From positions 1 through 64,000 of the forward strand of contig JANNOM010000063.1 of the NCBI GenBank assembly GCA_031399065.1: 64,000 nt of DNA, given 5' to 3'. A model generated the notes under the pieces. That model had not been told where the DNA came from and ran no database searches. It saw nothing but the letters and a program-made list of their open reading frames with translations. Below are positions 18,445 through 28,207 of the stretch, in pieces. Position 1 is the first letter of the stretch. Every line of letters starts with the position of its first letter. The translations under genes and the position numbers were made by a program. The stretch is from JADCRZ01 sp031399065. GTDB lineage: Bacteria; Bacteroidota; Bacteroidia; Chitinophagales; Chitinophagaceae.

Positions 18445-19473
18445 ATGGACAAAAAAAGATTTCATTTAATTATACAAAAATATATCGCCGGAAACTGTTC
18501 GGACGAGGAGAAGAACTTAATCGACCAATGGTATGAGCTATTGGACGATGAAAGTTTGCCTGCACTGGATGCGGAAGAACTGGATACCATCCGGCTGCGT
18601 ACACTGCGAAATGTGAAAAATAAGCCGGTAAAAACACCATTGCCCCGGCGTTTTTCTATACCCGGGTATGTAAAATGGATGGTAGCCGCCGGCATAGGAG
18701 GAATTATTATTGTATCGGGCTATCTATGGAGCCGCTACCAGGAAAATACCATCAGCGAGCCTTATTTTTCTTCCTCTTTAAATGGATTTATTGAAAAAGT
18801 AAATAGCTCTTCGCAGCCGGTTAACATTGTACTGGAAGACAGTAGCCTAGTTATCCTGCAACCTGGGGCCGGTATTAAATATCCCACGCATTTCCACCCG
18901 GCCAAAAGGGAGATATACATGCAGGGAGAGGCTTTTTTTGATGTTCGTAAAAACCCCGGTCAGCCATTTTATGTTTTTAACGGCAACATTATTACGCACG
19001 TACTGGGCACCAGTTTCAACATTAAAACCAATATAGAAAATAATACGATCCAGGTAGATGTGCATACCGGCAAAGTGGAAGTGGAGGAAAACAGTGAATG
19101 GGTCAATAAGCAAAAAATGCAGCGCGTTATCGTAAGTCCCAATCAGAAAGTGATCTATCATGCATCCTCCGGCCGGTTTGAAGCCTCCATACTGGAAAAG
19201 CCTGCCTTAATTAAAAAAGCAGAAGGGGACTTAACTCCTGTAGGCCTGTTTGTTTTCGATGAATCACCCCTCTCGAAGGTTTTAAAAACCCTGGAAGAGC
19301 AATACGGAATAGAAGTAATAACGGATTCGGAAGAGCTGCTGGTTGAACCTTTTACAGGAGATATTAGCAGCGGCGATCTTTTTGCCAAACTCGATATCGT
19401 ATGCAAATCACTTAAGATTTGTTATGAAGTAAACGGCACCCAAATCCTGATCCGTAACGGAAACTGTAACTGA
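18445..19473 (+). CDS. FecR-family anti-sigma factor (locus A)
   Basis: A 342-residue inner-membrane regulator: a short cytoplasmic sigma-binding part (1-70), one membrane helix (WMVAAGIGGIIIVSGYLW, about 75-93), a periplasmic FecR domain (about 120-230, with GEAFFDVRKN and LGTSFNIKT) and a C-terminal DUF4974 domain (from about 270, LFVFDESPLSKVLKTLEE). It holds the adjacent ECF factor inactive until the SusC partner signals. Located between the sigma and susC genes. Confidence 0.93.
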   Translation: MDKKRFHLIIQKYIAGNCSDEEKNLIDQWYELLDDESLPALDAEELDTIRLRTLRNVKNKPVKTPLPRRFSIPGYVKWMVAAGIGGIIIVSGYLWSRYQENTISEPYFSSSLNGFIEKVNSSSQPVNIVLEDSSLVILQPGAGIKYPTHFHPAKREIYMQGEAFFDVRKNPGQPFYVFNGNIITHVLGTSFNIKTNIENNTIQVDVHTGKVEVEENSEWVNKQKMQRVIVSPNQKVIYHASSGRFEASILEKPALIKKAEGDLTPVGLFVFDESPLSKVLKTLEEQYGIEVITDSEELLVEPFTGDISSGDLFAKLDIVCKSLKICYEVNGTQILIRNGNCN

Positions 19474-19559
19474 CCGGTCATAAAATAGTTGGAATAATTC
19501 CATCAACCAAAACACAACGAATGCAGAAATAAAATATCAGCACCCCTTAATGTAAAAAA

Positions 19560-19588
19560 AACCGGCAATGTTGCGAGCACTGCCGGTT
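19560..19588 (+). ncRNA. Leader hairpin with TTGCGA loop upstream of susC (locus A)
   Basis: An 11-bp stem, arms AACCGGCAATG and CACTGCCGGTT with one A-C mismatch, closes a 7-base loop TTGCGAG. It is preceded by eight A's and lies about 70 bases before the susC ATG, after fecR. A similar hairpin with the same loop lies in the same place in locus B. Read in reverse it would look like a terminator, but no leftward gene precedes it. It may be a regulatory or RNA-processing element of the susC mRNA. Confidence 0.55.
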
Positions 19589-19656
19589 GATCAATCTTTG
19601 CCGGATTGAATATTGTCCGCCTCTTATTAGTTAACGAACAAAAGCTATATGAAATT

Positions 19657-22600
19657 ATGAAAAAAAAGCAATTCAGCGCTTTAATAATTACTGCGATGAG
19701 ACTAACGATTGTACAGTTTTTTTTAGCAACCCTCTTTATAATTAACAGCTATGCACATAGTGCAGACGCGCAGGGAATCCTGGAAAAAAAGATTTCCGTC
19801 AATGCACAAAATACGGAAGTAAAAAAGATACTGGAACAGGTAGAAATGCAGACCCATGTCAAATTCATCTTTGGCTCCAAGGCCATTCAGGCTAAACGAA
19901 AAATCTCCGTACACCTGCAAAATGTTCAGCTGGGTATTTTTTTATCTTCCGTTATAAATCCACTAGACATAGGCTATAAACTGGTAGATGGCCAGATACT
20001 CCTTTACCCGGAAAAACAGCTGGCTTCCATATTGCTGAAAAAAGAACTTCCCGTCCCGGATCCGTTGAAATCATTCCTGGCAGTGGAAGGACTGGTAAGG
20101 GATGAAAAGGGGAGTTCGCTGCCGGGTGTATCCATCACGGAGAAAGGTACCAGCAATGTGGTGGTTACGGATGAAAAAGGCAAATTTACGATTACGGTAA
20201 AAGATGATAAAGCAATTCTCGAATTCAGCAGCATCGGCTTCACTACACAGGAAATACCTGTTCGCGGTAATGCTTCGCTGGATATCACACTACTTTCTAA
20301 AACATCTTCTATGAACGAGGTGATCGTAGTAGGTTACGGTGCGCAAAGCAAACGAAACGTTACAGGTGCCATTGCGAAAGTAGACATGAAACAAATGGAA
20401 AACCTCCCCAATACCAATGTGTCGCAGGCACTGAGAGGAAGGGTTGCTGGTGTACAGTTTATAGATAACGGCCGGCCCGGCCAGGGTGGTAGCATCCTGA
20501 TACGGGGTACCAGGTCTTTGAACGGCGGTAACAACCCGCTCATTATCGTGGACGGCATCCAGTTCAATAGCGGCATCGCCGATATTAACCCGAACGATAT
20601 CGAATCGATGGAAATTCTGAAAGATGCCAGTGCCGCCGCTATCTATGGATCAAGAGCCGCCAACGGGGTGATCCTCATTACGTCCAAAAAAGGGAAATCT
20701 GAAAAGCCAAGTATAAGAGCCAACGTTTTTTACGGAAGGTCGGACTGGAGCTATAAAATGAAATTGCTCAGCCCGCAACGTTACCTGGAGGCATTGCTGG
20801 ACTGGCGCAAACAGAGCGGACTGGCCAGCGATCCTGCACTGGTGGACACTTACCTGCAGGCTTCGGAAGCAGCCAATTATAAAGCGGGTAAAACGATCGA
20901 TCCCTGGGACGAAATAGCCCAGGACGGCAGCATCGGGTCTTACGACCTGAGCCTGTCCGGTCGCAGTACTTCTACCAATTATTTTTTATCGGGAAATCTC
21001 GTTCGGGATAAAGGACTTATTTTTAACGATAACCAGGACCGGATTTCACTCCGGGCCAATATCGAAAATAAGATCAACAATTGGCTCACCATCGGGTTAA
21101 ACTCTACCTTCATAAAAAGAGACCTCTCCGGCAGGGAAGCCGATGTTGCGAATGCGTACGCTACAAGCCCTTACGGAACACTTTATTATAACGATGGAGA
21201 ACCTACCCGCTTCCCGGTACCGGAAGAACAGGTGGTAGCGAATCCCATGCGACTTGCACTGCTTACCCAGAACGAGGAGATCTATAATAACCTGTTCACT
21301 AATTTATATACCCTGGTAAACATACCACAGGTAAAAGGGTTAACGTACCGTTTCAACTATTCCCCCAACTTTAGATGGAGACATACGTACAATTTTGTAA
21401 GGCAGGATAAAAACCTGGCATTTAACACAACCAGTGCCAGCAAGTTTAACCAGGAAAATTTTGACTGGGTACTGGAAAATATAGTTACGTATAAACGTCG
21501 TATTAACGACGATCATTCCTTCGACGTAACCCTGCTGTACGGGCAAAATAAAATGGAGATGGAGAACACCACGGCTAACGCATCTCCGCTTTCCAATGCT
21601 TCTTTAGGATGGAATAGTCTCGGTTTGGGTGCTATACAGACTGTTGGCTCCTATGCAGAACAAACGGACGGTATTTCGTCGATGTTCCGGCTCAATTACC
21701 AGTTGAAATCAAAATACCTTTTCACGTTCACCATCAGGCGCGATGGCAGTTCGGTATTCGCAGAAAATAATAAGTATGCTAATTTCCCTTCAGCCGCCGT
21801 GGCATGGATTGTATCGGATGAAAAATTCCTGAGAAATGTTAAGTTTATCAACAACCTTAAGCTAAGGGGCTCTTACGGCACAGTGGGTAACCAGGCTATT
21901 TCTCCTTACCAGTCTTTAAGCCGCGACAGCACCAATCAATATGTATTCGGAGATGCCGGAACAACTTCCACCGGCGTTTTCCCCATTTCTATCGCCAACC
22001 CCGATTTAAAATGGGAAACCACCACTACCTCAAACGCAGCGCTGGATTTTGGGTTGTTCGCAGGCAGGTTGTCCGGTACGGTAGAAGCGTATATAATGAA
22101 TACGAAGGACCTGATCGTGAGAAGGTCCCTACCGGTAATGACGGGCTATACCAGCATATTAACCAACCTGGGAGCTACTAATAACAGGGGACTGGAAATC
22201 ACGCTTAATACCGTCAATATTCAAACGAAAAAATTTGAATGGTCTACCAACCTGGTGTTTTCTACAAATAAGAATAAGATTGTACACCTGTATAATTCCG
22301 ATACGAATGGTGATGGAAAAGAGGACGACGATCTTGCTAACCGCTGGTTTATCGGGAAGCCGGTATTTGTATCATACGACTATGTGCAGGATGGTATCTA
22401 CCAAGAAGGAGAGACGCTGCCGACGGGCTATAAGCCCGGCTTTGTCAGGTTGAAAGATTTGAACGATGACAAGACCATAACTGCTGCCGACCGCCAGGTA
22501 GTGGGTCAGTTGGAACCGAAATACCGCTGGGGATTTACCAATAATCTCCGGTACGGCAATTTCAACCTTTCCGTATTCGTGAATGCCATGTCCGGATGGA

Positions 22601-22989
22601 ACAGGAACTTTAACCAGCTCGATTTTACCGGCTCCTCCCTGGGAAACAACTATCCGGGCAGGGCCGTCAATATGCTGGATGCAGGATGGTGGACAGCAGA
22701 CAACAAGTCGGCTACAAGGCCTTCACTAGTCTATTCCAACCCCTTTCTGCATAGCTATTATGTAAGCCGCGATTTTATCCGGCTCCAGGATGTTTCGCTT
22801 TCGTATGAGTTACCAAAAGCAATTTTAGGAAAAGCCGGCTTGCAGGCAGTGCGCATCTATGTTAGTGGGAAAAACCTTTATACGAGGACGGACTGGATAG
22901 GCCCTGATCCCGAAAGTGGATATAACAGCCAGGCTGAATACTTCCCTGTGCCACGAAGCCTGGTACTCGGTGCCAATCTTACTTTTTGA
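19657..22989 (+). CDS. SusC/RagA-family TonB-dependent transporter with STN domain (locus A)
   Basis: An outer-membrane glycan importer of about 1110 residues. In order: signal peptide (to about 37), STN signalling domain (about 40-115), a carboxypeptidase-regulatory-like domain (from VEGLVRDEKGSSLPGVSITE), the TonB-box-like region MNEVIVVGYGAQSKRNVTGA, a plug (ALRGRVAGVQF, then IIVDGIQ and the SusC mark NDIESMEILKDASAAAIYGS), and a 22-strand barrel ending in an aromatic residue (GANLTF). The STN domain fits signalling to FecR. I chose ATG 19657; the frame also has a TTG at 19606. susD follows after 29 bases. Confidence 0.96.
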   Translation: MKKKQFSALIITAMRLTIVQFFLATLFIINSYAHSADAQGILEKKISVNAQNTEVKKILEQVEMQTHVKFIFGSKAIQAKRKISVHLQNVQLGIFLSSVINPLDIGYKLVDGQILLYPEKQLASILLKKELPVPDPLKSFLAVEGLVRDEKGSSLPGVSITEKGTSNVVVTDEKGKFTITVKDDKAILEFSSIGFTTQEIPVRGNASLDITLLSKTSSMNEVIVVGYGAQSKRNVTGAIAKVDMKQMENLPNTNVSQALRGRVAGVQFIDNGRPGQGGSILIRGTRSLNGGNNPLIIVDGIQFNSGIADINPNDIESMEILKDASAAAIYGSRAANGVILITSKKGKSEKPSIRANVFYGRSDWSYKMKLLSPQRYLEALLDWRKQSGLASDPALVDTYLQASEAANYKAGKTIDPWDEIAQDGSIGSYDLSLSGRSTSTNYFLSGNLVRDKGLIFNDNQDRISLRANIENKINNWLTIGLNSTFIKRDLSGREADVANAYATSPYGTLYYNDGEPTRFPVPEEQVVANPMRLALLTQNEEIYNNLFTNLYTLVNIPQVKGLTYRFNYSPNFRWRHTYNFVRQDKNLAFNTTSASKFNQENFDWVLENIVTYKRRINDDHSFDVTLLYGQNKMEMENTTANASPLSNASLGWNSLGLGAIQTVGSYAEQTDGISSMFRLNYQLKSKYLFTFTIRRDGSSVFAENNKYANFPSAAVAWIVSDEKFLRNVKFINNLKLRGSYGTVGNQAISPYQSLSRDSTNQYVFGDAGTTSTGVFPISIANPDLKWETTTTSNAALDFGLFAGRLSGTVEAYIMNTKDLIVRRSLPVMTGYTSILTNLGATNNRGLEITLNTVNIQTKKFEWSTNLVFSTNKNKIVHLYNSDTNGDGKEDDDLANRWFIGKPVFVSYDYVQDGIYQEGETLPTGYKPGFVRLKDLNDDKTITAADRQVVGQLEPKYRWGFTNNLRYGNFNLSVFVNAMSGWNRNFNQLDFTGSSLGNNYPGRAVNMLDAGWWTADNKSATRPSLVYSNPFLHSYYVSRDFIRLQDVSLSYELPKAILGKAGLQAVRIYVSGKNLYTRTDWIGPDPESGYNSQAEYFPVPRSLVLGANLTF

Positions 22990-23018
22990 GTTTAATTTTT
23001 TAACAGAAAATCTTTTTT

Positions 23019-24671
23019 ATGTTTTTAAACTATAAAATTTCCGGACTCTTTCTACCCCTGCTGGCATTATGTATATGCATTACCTGGGGTTGTAAAAAAT
23101 CCCTGGATGAAACGCCTCTTTCCAGTTTAAGCAATGTACTGGTACTCAAGGATTCCATTGGATTCGAAAACTACCTTACGGCCCTTCACCAGGCCGCCCG
23201 CGACGAAGTGACCAATTCGGATGGCATCAACCATAATTTTAATATGCAGATGGGTACGGATGTGGCCACTACCGGCAGTCCTACCATCGCCCCCTTTCGC
23301 AATTACGAAACCTATCTCACGTCATCGCAGATAGTAGTTAGCTTTTACTGGAACTGGGCATACACGACCATGCTGTTGCGTGCCAATACGATGATTGCGT
23401 ATGCTACCCGTCCCGAATCAGCCGGCGTCTGGAAAACGGAAGCGAGCAAAAACGCGGCCATTGCGGAAGCACGCTTCTTCAGAGGGTATACTTATAACCT
23501 GCTGGCTAATTTGTACGGAGGCGTGCCCATAGTGGATACGATTTACTCCTCCCCCAAAACCGATTTCGTCCGCAACACGCGGAAAGAAGTATACGAATTT
23601 GCCGCCCGCGACCTGGAGTTCGCAGCCCAGTGGCTTCCCGCAACAGTACCCAAAGCCAGGGAAGGAAGAATCGTAAAAGCCGCCGCCGACCACCTGCTGT
23701 CGGAAGTATATATCAGCCTGGCAGATTACGACAAATCCATTGCTGCAGCTACGAGGGTAATTGGCTCCGGGTTGTACAACCTGATGAAGACACGGTTTGG
23801 TGTGGATAGAACCAGGCCCGGAGATGTATTCTCCGACCTGTTTAAATTCGGCAACCAGAACCGGAGCTCCGGCAACATGGAAACCATCTATGTGTGGCAG
23901 ATAGAAGATCAAACGCCGGGCGGACAGGGAGGCACAGGTGGTAACAACAGCCTGAGAGGATGGGGATCTTTTTACGCCAACGGAAGCTTTCGTGCTCCGG
24001 ACGGCAAAGCCGGCTTCGTAGTGGCAGATTCTATGGGCCGCCCGGTAGGCTGGCTGCGACCCAATAATTATTTTGTATACGATATCTGGAAAGATAACTG
24101 GGATAATGATATGCGTAATTCGCCTTATAACATTCGAAGAACCTTTGTGTATAATAACCCCGCCAGCAGTTTTTTTGGCAAAGTGGTGGAAAAGAGAACA
24201 GGTGGCGACGATACCATGTTCTATCTCTATCCTACCATCCGTAAAATTGAAGGGAACCTTCCTAAAAGTGGCGATAATACCACCGGCAAAACATTTACCG
24301 ACCTGATCGTTTACCGCCTGGCCGAAACCTACCTGCTAAGAGCCGAAGCCTATTTCCGTAAAGGCGACCCGGGCAAAGCAGCCGCCGATATCAACGAGGT
24401 AAGAGTAAGGGCAAATGCCAACCCGGTCGCAGCTGCAAACGTATCGCTGGATTATATACTCGACGAAAGAGCCCGCGAGCTGACTGTAGAAGAACCCCGC
24501 AGGAGAACCCTCGTAAGAATGGGCAACCTGGTGGAAAGAGTAAGAAAATACAATATACGTGCAGATACCAGGACGAGCATACAGGATAAACATTTGTTTT
24601 TTCCTATTCCCCAATCAGCCATAGATGCTAACTTTAGTGCCAGGCTGGAGCAAAACCAGGGGTACAAATAA
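23019..24671 (+). CDS. SusD/RagB-family outer-membrane glycan-binding lipoprotein (locus A)
   Basis: A 550-residue lipoprotein with Cys25 in the lipobox (ITWGC). It has the N-terminal SusD_like region (NYLTALHQ, AIAEARFFRGYTYNLLANLYGGVPIV) and the C-terminal RagB/SusD domain (VYRLAETYLLRAEAYFRKGD, INEVRVRANA, DERARELTVEEPRR). It caps the adjacent SusC and holds the glycan for import. The end of the protein, FSARLEQNQGY, is standard. Likely one transcript with susC. Confidence 0.95.
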   Translation: MFLNYKISGLFLPLLALCICITWGCKKSLDETPLSSLSNVLVLKDSIGFENYLTALHQAARDEVTNSDGINHNFNMQMGTDVATTGSPTIAPFRNYETYLTSSQIVVSFYWNWAYTTMLLRANTMIAYATRPESAGVWKTEASKNAAIAEARFFRGYTYNLLANLYGGVPIVDTIYSSPKTDFVRNTRKEVYEFAARDLEFAAQWLPATVPKAREGRIVKAAADHLLSEVYISLADYDKSIAAATRVIGSGLYNLMKTRFGVDRTRPGDVFSDLFKFGNQNRSSGNMETIYVWQIEDQTPGGQGGTGGNNSLRGWGSFYANGSFRAPDGKAGFVVADSMGRPVGWLRPNNYFVYDIWKDNWDNDMRNSPYNIRRTFVYNNPASSFFGKVVEKRTGGDDTMFYLYPTIRKIEGNLPKSGDNTTGKTFTDLIVYRLAETYLLRAEAYFRKGDPGKAAADINEVRVRANANPVAAANVSLDYILDERARELTVEEPRRRTLVRMGNLVERVRKYNIRADTRTSIQDKHLFFPIPQSAIDANFSARLEQNQGYK

Positions 24672-24686
24672 AAATGAATTGACTAT

Positions 24687-25964
24687 ATGAAAAGAAGACA
24701 GTTTTTAGAAAAGGCAGCGATTCTTTCCGCAGGTTCGCTCATAAGCTCCAGCATCACCAAAGGCATGATTAAAAAGAAGCCCGTTATACTGGTGGTATCC
24801 GGATGGCAGGATGTAAACATCGGCGACATAACACACACGCCCGGGCTGATCACGCTCTTGAAGCATCGTTTGCCCAGGGCTAAAATAATTCTCTGGAAAA
24901 AATCCGAGAGCCAGCGGGTGGATGATATGCTGTTACATTATTTCCCCGGCTTAACAATCGTACACGGCTCATTCGATAAAGACCTTGTACTGCAATCGAA
25001 GGAACTGGAAGATGTATTCAAAGAAGCAGACTTCTTCATCCATGGCTCCGGACCTTCGGTAGTAGCGGCTGATCATCTGCGTTGCTGGGTAAAACAAACC
25101 CAAAAGGGATTCGGTATATTCGGTGTAACCATACAGGATATAAATCCTGCGCTGAAGTCGCTGCTGCAGCAGGCTTCTTTTATCTTTACCCGCGAAACCG
25201 CTTCCATTGAAGTGCTGCGTAAAAGCGGCCTGGAAGGTAATCATATCGCTTTTGCCCCCGATGCCACGTTCGTGCTGGACATCAGGGATACTAAAAAAGG
25301 GCAGGAATTTTTGGCGGCCAACAGTCTTCCATCGCGTAAGTTCATTTGTGTAATACCCCGCTTAAGATATACTCCTTATTACAAATTCGCCTCCCGCGCA
25401 AACTATAGTGAAGAACGTATTAAAGAGATAGAGGAGATCAACGAAAAATTTAAAGAGACGGATCACGCCAAACTAAGGGAAGCGATGATTACATGGGTAC
25501 GTACAACGGGAAACAAAGTACTCGTTTGCCCGGAAATGACCTATCAACTGGACATCATGGACGAACTGCTGATAGATCCCTTACCGGCAGACGTAAAACC
25601 CACGGTGATCAAGCGCGGCTACTGGATGCCCGACGAAGCAGCCGCTGTTTATGCCCAGGCTCACTGCATACTCAGCTTTGAATGTCATTCGCCCATTATA
25701 GCCGCCGCCAACGGAACACCCAGCTTTTATCTGAGGCAGCCTACAGACACTATAAAAGGACAGATGTATTATGATCTCGGCTTCAACGACTGGGTATTTG
25801 AAATCGACCAGACCACGGGCACCCAGGTTGCCGAACGGCTGATGCAGGTATATAACGATTACCCGCGTGCCCTGCAAACGGTAACGGAAGCTATCAGAAA
25901 AGTGAACGGCCGTTATGATAACTCCTTTGCGATCATAAAAAAGCTGGATCTGCCCTTAACATGA
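24687..25964 (+). CDS. Exported polysaccharide pyruvyl transferase family protein
   Basis: A 425-residue protein with a twin-arginine-like N-terminus (MKRRQFLEKAAILSAGSLIS) and a WcaK/AmsJ-type polysaccharide pyruvyl transferase domain (VVSGWQDVNIGDITHTPGL, FIHGSGPSVVAA, GIFGVTIQ, FTRETASIEVLRKSGL). Family members transfer pyruvate ketals to sugars, but classical members are cytoplasmic and use phosphoenolpyruvate. An exported member at the end of a utilisation locus suggests a different reaction, perhaps binding or removing a substituent. It lies 15 bases after susD and is probably the last gene of the operon. The fold assignment is fair; the function is open. Confidence 0.7.
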   Translation: MKRRQFLEKAAILSAGSLISSSITKGMIKKKPVILVVSGWQDVNIGDITHTPGLITLLKHRLPRAKIILWKKSESQRVDDMLLHYFPGLTIVHGSFDKDLVLQSKELEDVFKEADFFIHGSGPSVVAADHLRCWVKQTQKGFGIFGVTIQDINPALKSLLQQASFIFTRETASIEVLRKSGLEGNHIAFAPDATFVLDIRDTKKGQEFLAANSLPSRKFICVIPRLRYTPYYKFASRANYSEERIKEIEEINEKFKETDHAKLREAMITWVRTTGNKVLVCPEMTYQLDIMDELLIDPLPADVKPTVIKRGYWMPDEAAAVYAQAHCILSFECHSPIIAAANGTPSFYLRQPTDTIKGQMYYDLGFNDWVFEIDQTTGTQVAERLMQVYNDYPRALQTVTEAIRKVNGRYDNSFAIIKKLDLPLT

Positions 25965-26183
25965 GTATATCGTTATCGTACAGAAATTTCTTTACTATTG
26001 GGAGATAGCGGGTAATTTTAAGAGCCAGACAATTTATATCCTGATTACGGATATATGTATGCCGGGGATAGCCAAAGCAGTTCCGGATATATTTCATCCA
26101 TAAACGGGTTTCACATAGGTTCGCAAATATGGTTACATATCGTACAATAGATTCGTTGTAGGGCTACAATTATATAACGCTGA

Positions 26184-26213
26184 TTAACAGGACCCAATTA
26201 TCAATCCTGTTAA
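26184..26213. terminator. Inverted repeat at the 3' end of the LytTR regulator
   Basis: TTAACAGGA and TCCTGTTAA form a perfect 9-bp stem around a 12-base loop and overlap the leftward regulator's stop codon. No clear U-run follows on the minus strand. The remaining gap (25965-26183) shows no gene. Confidence 0.35.
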
Positions 26214-26947
26214 CTTATTGAATTATCCGGTGGCATGGAAAGCAACTTTGAATTGATCAGATCAAAAAACTCTTTTCTATAAGCGTCCCCGATCGTAATG
26301 GGTTGAGTCTCGTCTAATATACGTAACGTATTGCCTTCTATAGCCGTTAAATGACTCAGTGAAATAATGAACGACTTATGTATGCGGATAAAGCCCCTCG
26401 CAGAAAGATGCTCAGCAAGTTCCCTCAATTTAAGATAGGCGGTGATCTTTCGGCGGTCGTCCATGTGAATGATAGCATAATTGCCCAGGCCTTCAATATA
26501 AGTGATCCTGCGGGAATCGATTTTTAGCAATTTACCTTTTTGTTCTGTTTTTACAAACACGTAATGATCTTGATCATTTCCGGGGCGGACATTATTGTGG
26601 ATGATCCATAAACGGTTAACAGCTTTCAGAAACCGGAGAAAAGCGATCGGTTTCAAAAGGTAGTCCACCACGGCATGCTCAAAGCCTTCCAGCGCGTATT
26701 CCTTATAAGCAGTGGTCATAATGATATGACAGTTATTGCTGATGAGTTTAAGCATTTCTATCCCGGTAAGATTCGGCATTTGTACGTCCAAAAACACAAG
26801 ACCAGGTTTGAGATCAGCGATCATCGCCAATCCTTTTACAGGGTTTGTAGCGGTTCCTACCACTCGCAAAAAATGCACCTGATCAATATATTCTTTTAAT
26901 AAATCGATGGCGTGTTGCTCATCATCAACAATCACACAGTCTATCAT
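26210..26947 (-). CDS. LytTR-family response regulator
   Basis: A 245-residue regulator: receiver with D8-D9 and phosphoacceptor D54 (VFLDVQMP), followed by a LytTR DNA-binding domain (about 135-235; KIDSRRITYIEGLGNYAIIH, and FIRIHKSFIISL). Its ATG overlaps the stop of the upstream kinase gene by four bases (ATGA), so the two are translationally coupled. It lies next to locus A but on the opposite strand, so a link to glycan sensing is only possible. Confidence 0.93.
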   Translation of the reverse strand: MIDCVIVDDEQHAIDLLKEYIDQVHFLRVVGTATNPVKGLAMIADLKPGLVFLDVQMPNLTGIEMLKLISNNCHIIMTTAYKEYALEGFEHAVVDYLLKPIAFLRFLKAVNRLWIIHNNVRPGNDQDHYVFVKTEQKGKLLKIDSRRITYIEGLGNYAIIHMDDRRKITAYLKLRELAEHLSARGFIRIHKSFIISLSHLTAIEGNTLRILDETQPITIGDAYRKEFFDLINSKLLSMPPDNSIS

Positions 26948-28026
26948 ACAGGAAATGTTATTTTTAATGAAACACTAAAATTGACATCGCTTTCTTCCAA
27001 CAAAAATATACAACGTTCGCCGTAAGTCAAGCTTAGCTGCTGAGTGATATTCTGAAGGCCGACACCATTGGATAATTCTTTAATACCTTTCCCTTTTTTG
27101 TTCCTGACTTCAAATGACAATTCGTTCATAGCGGTATCTACCTTTATTAACAGTGGATGTTCGCGGTCATGTAAATCACCGTGTTTAAAAGCGTTTTCTA
27201 CCAATGTGATCAGCACCAGTGGTACAATACTTATTGATTGGTCGTCGATCTGTTCTTCATAGCGAATATTTAACTCGTGATTATGTCGGCGCTGATTGAT
27301 CTCAACGACATTCTTCATGTGCTCCAGTTCATCCATAATATTTACCGTGCCATTAACACCGATATTTTTCCCTAAGGCATACCTCATAATATTAGCCAGC
27401 ATCAGTACAGAGTCTGCCGTCTCTCTATCCAATTTGATCACTTTACCATAGATAAAACTTAACGAATTGAACAAAAAGTGAGGGTTGATCTGGTGCTTGA
27501 GGGCACTGAGTTCTGCTTCGGTTTTTTGTTTCTCCAGTATGATATGCTCTTTTCCTTTATGAACCCATTCTACCAGCAGTGCAGCGGAAAAACTGGTAAC
27601 AAGGATAAGCACATAAGAGATGAGCAATAGCCAGCCGATACTATTTTCAGGCAAAACAGTAGACGAAAAAGCGCCGTTGCGCTCCTGGTGCCTCTGGTCA
27701 AGTAAAAACGAACTATAGTTGAATGCAAACTTCACCATAAAGAAAAGCAGCCCAATAATCAGAACCCTGCGGCCACTGCGTTCTTTACGCATCGTAGGGA
27801 GCATTACTTCGAAAATTAAAATGTAATGAGTAACTACCGACTCAACAACGAAGATCAGGATATTTAAAGTGAAGCCAGCTCGACCTGCAAAGTTTCGTGT
27901 GGTCTGCACTGGGTCAACCACGTATGAAAAGAAAAAGAAAGAACCATAAAACAATAAGGAGAACAAGGCCAATAATATCAACCGTTTATTATTTACTTTT
28001 AAAAAGGTCAAAGCCGCTTTTAACAT
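26944..28026 (-). CDS. LytS/YehU-type sensor histidine kinase
   Basis: A 360-residue membrane kinase: four hydrophobic segments in the first 160 residues (for example LILLALFSLLFYGSFFFFS and SYVLILVTSFSAALLVEW), then the His_kinase domain with the phosphorylated His in ALKHQINPHFLFNSL (about residue 190), and a HATPase_c domain with VPLVLITLVENAFKHG and the G box GVGLQNI. Partner of the LytTR regulator it overlaps. No periplasmic sensor domain of note, so the signal may be sensed in the membrane. Confidence 0.92.
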   Translation of the reverse strand: MLKAALTFLKVNNKRLILLALFSLLFYGSFFFFSYVVDPVQTTRNFAGRAGFTLNILIFVVESVVTHYILIFEVMLPTMRKERSGRRVLIIGLLFFMVKFAFNYSSFLLDQRHQERNGAFSSTVLPENSIGWLLLISYVLILVTSFSAALLVEWVHKGKEHIILEKQKTEAELSALKHQINPHFLFNSLSFIYGKVIKLDRETADSVLMLANIMRYALGKNIGVNGTVNIMDELEHMKNVVEINQRRHNHELNIRYEEQIDDQSISIVPLVLITLVENAFKHGDLHDREHPLLIKVDTAMNELSFEVRNKKGKGIKELSNGVGLQNITQQLSLTYGERCIFLLEESDVNFSVSLKITFPV

Positions 28027-28136
28027 TCTATAAGAATTTTGAAAGAAACTACAATTCGAACAATAATTCCTGGATTTAGTTTTGGCATCAAACGATATTA
28101 TCTATTGCAGGCAATACTATTTTCAATTAGCAAATA

Positions 28137-28179
28137 ATCGCATAGATCTGAAACAAACTTTGTCATCGACCTATGCGAT
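28137..28179. repeat. 9-bp inverted repeat between kinase and lipoprotein genes
   Basis: ATCGCATAG and CTATGCGAT are a perfect match 25 bases apart, 28 bases beyond the leftward lipoprotein's stop. It could terminate that gene or act as an operator for the kinase gene. The U content after the stem is modest. Confidence 0.35.
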
Positions 28180-28207
28180 CACTTGCAAAAACGATGTTCC
28201 TGACTGA

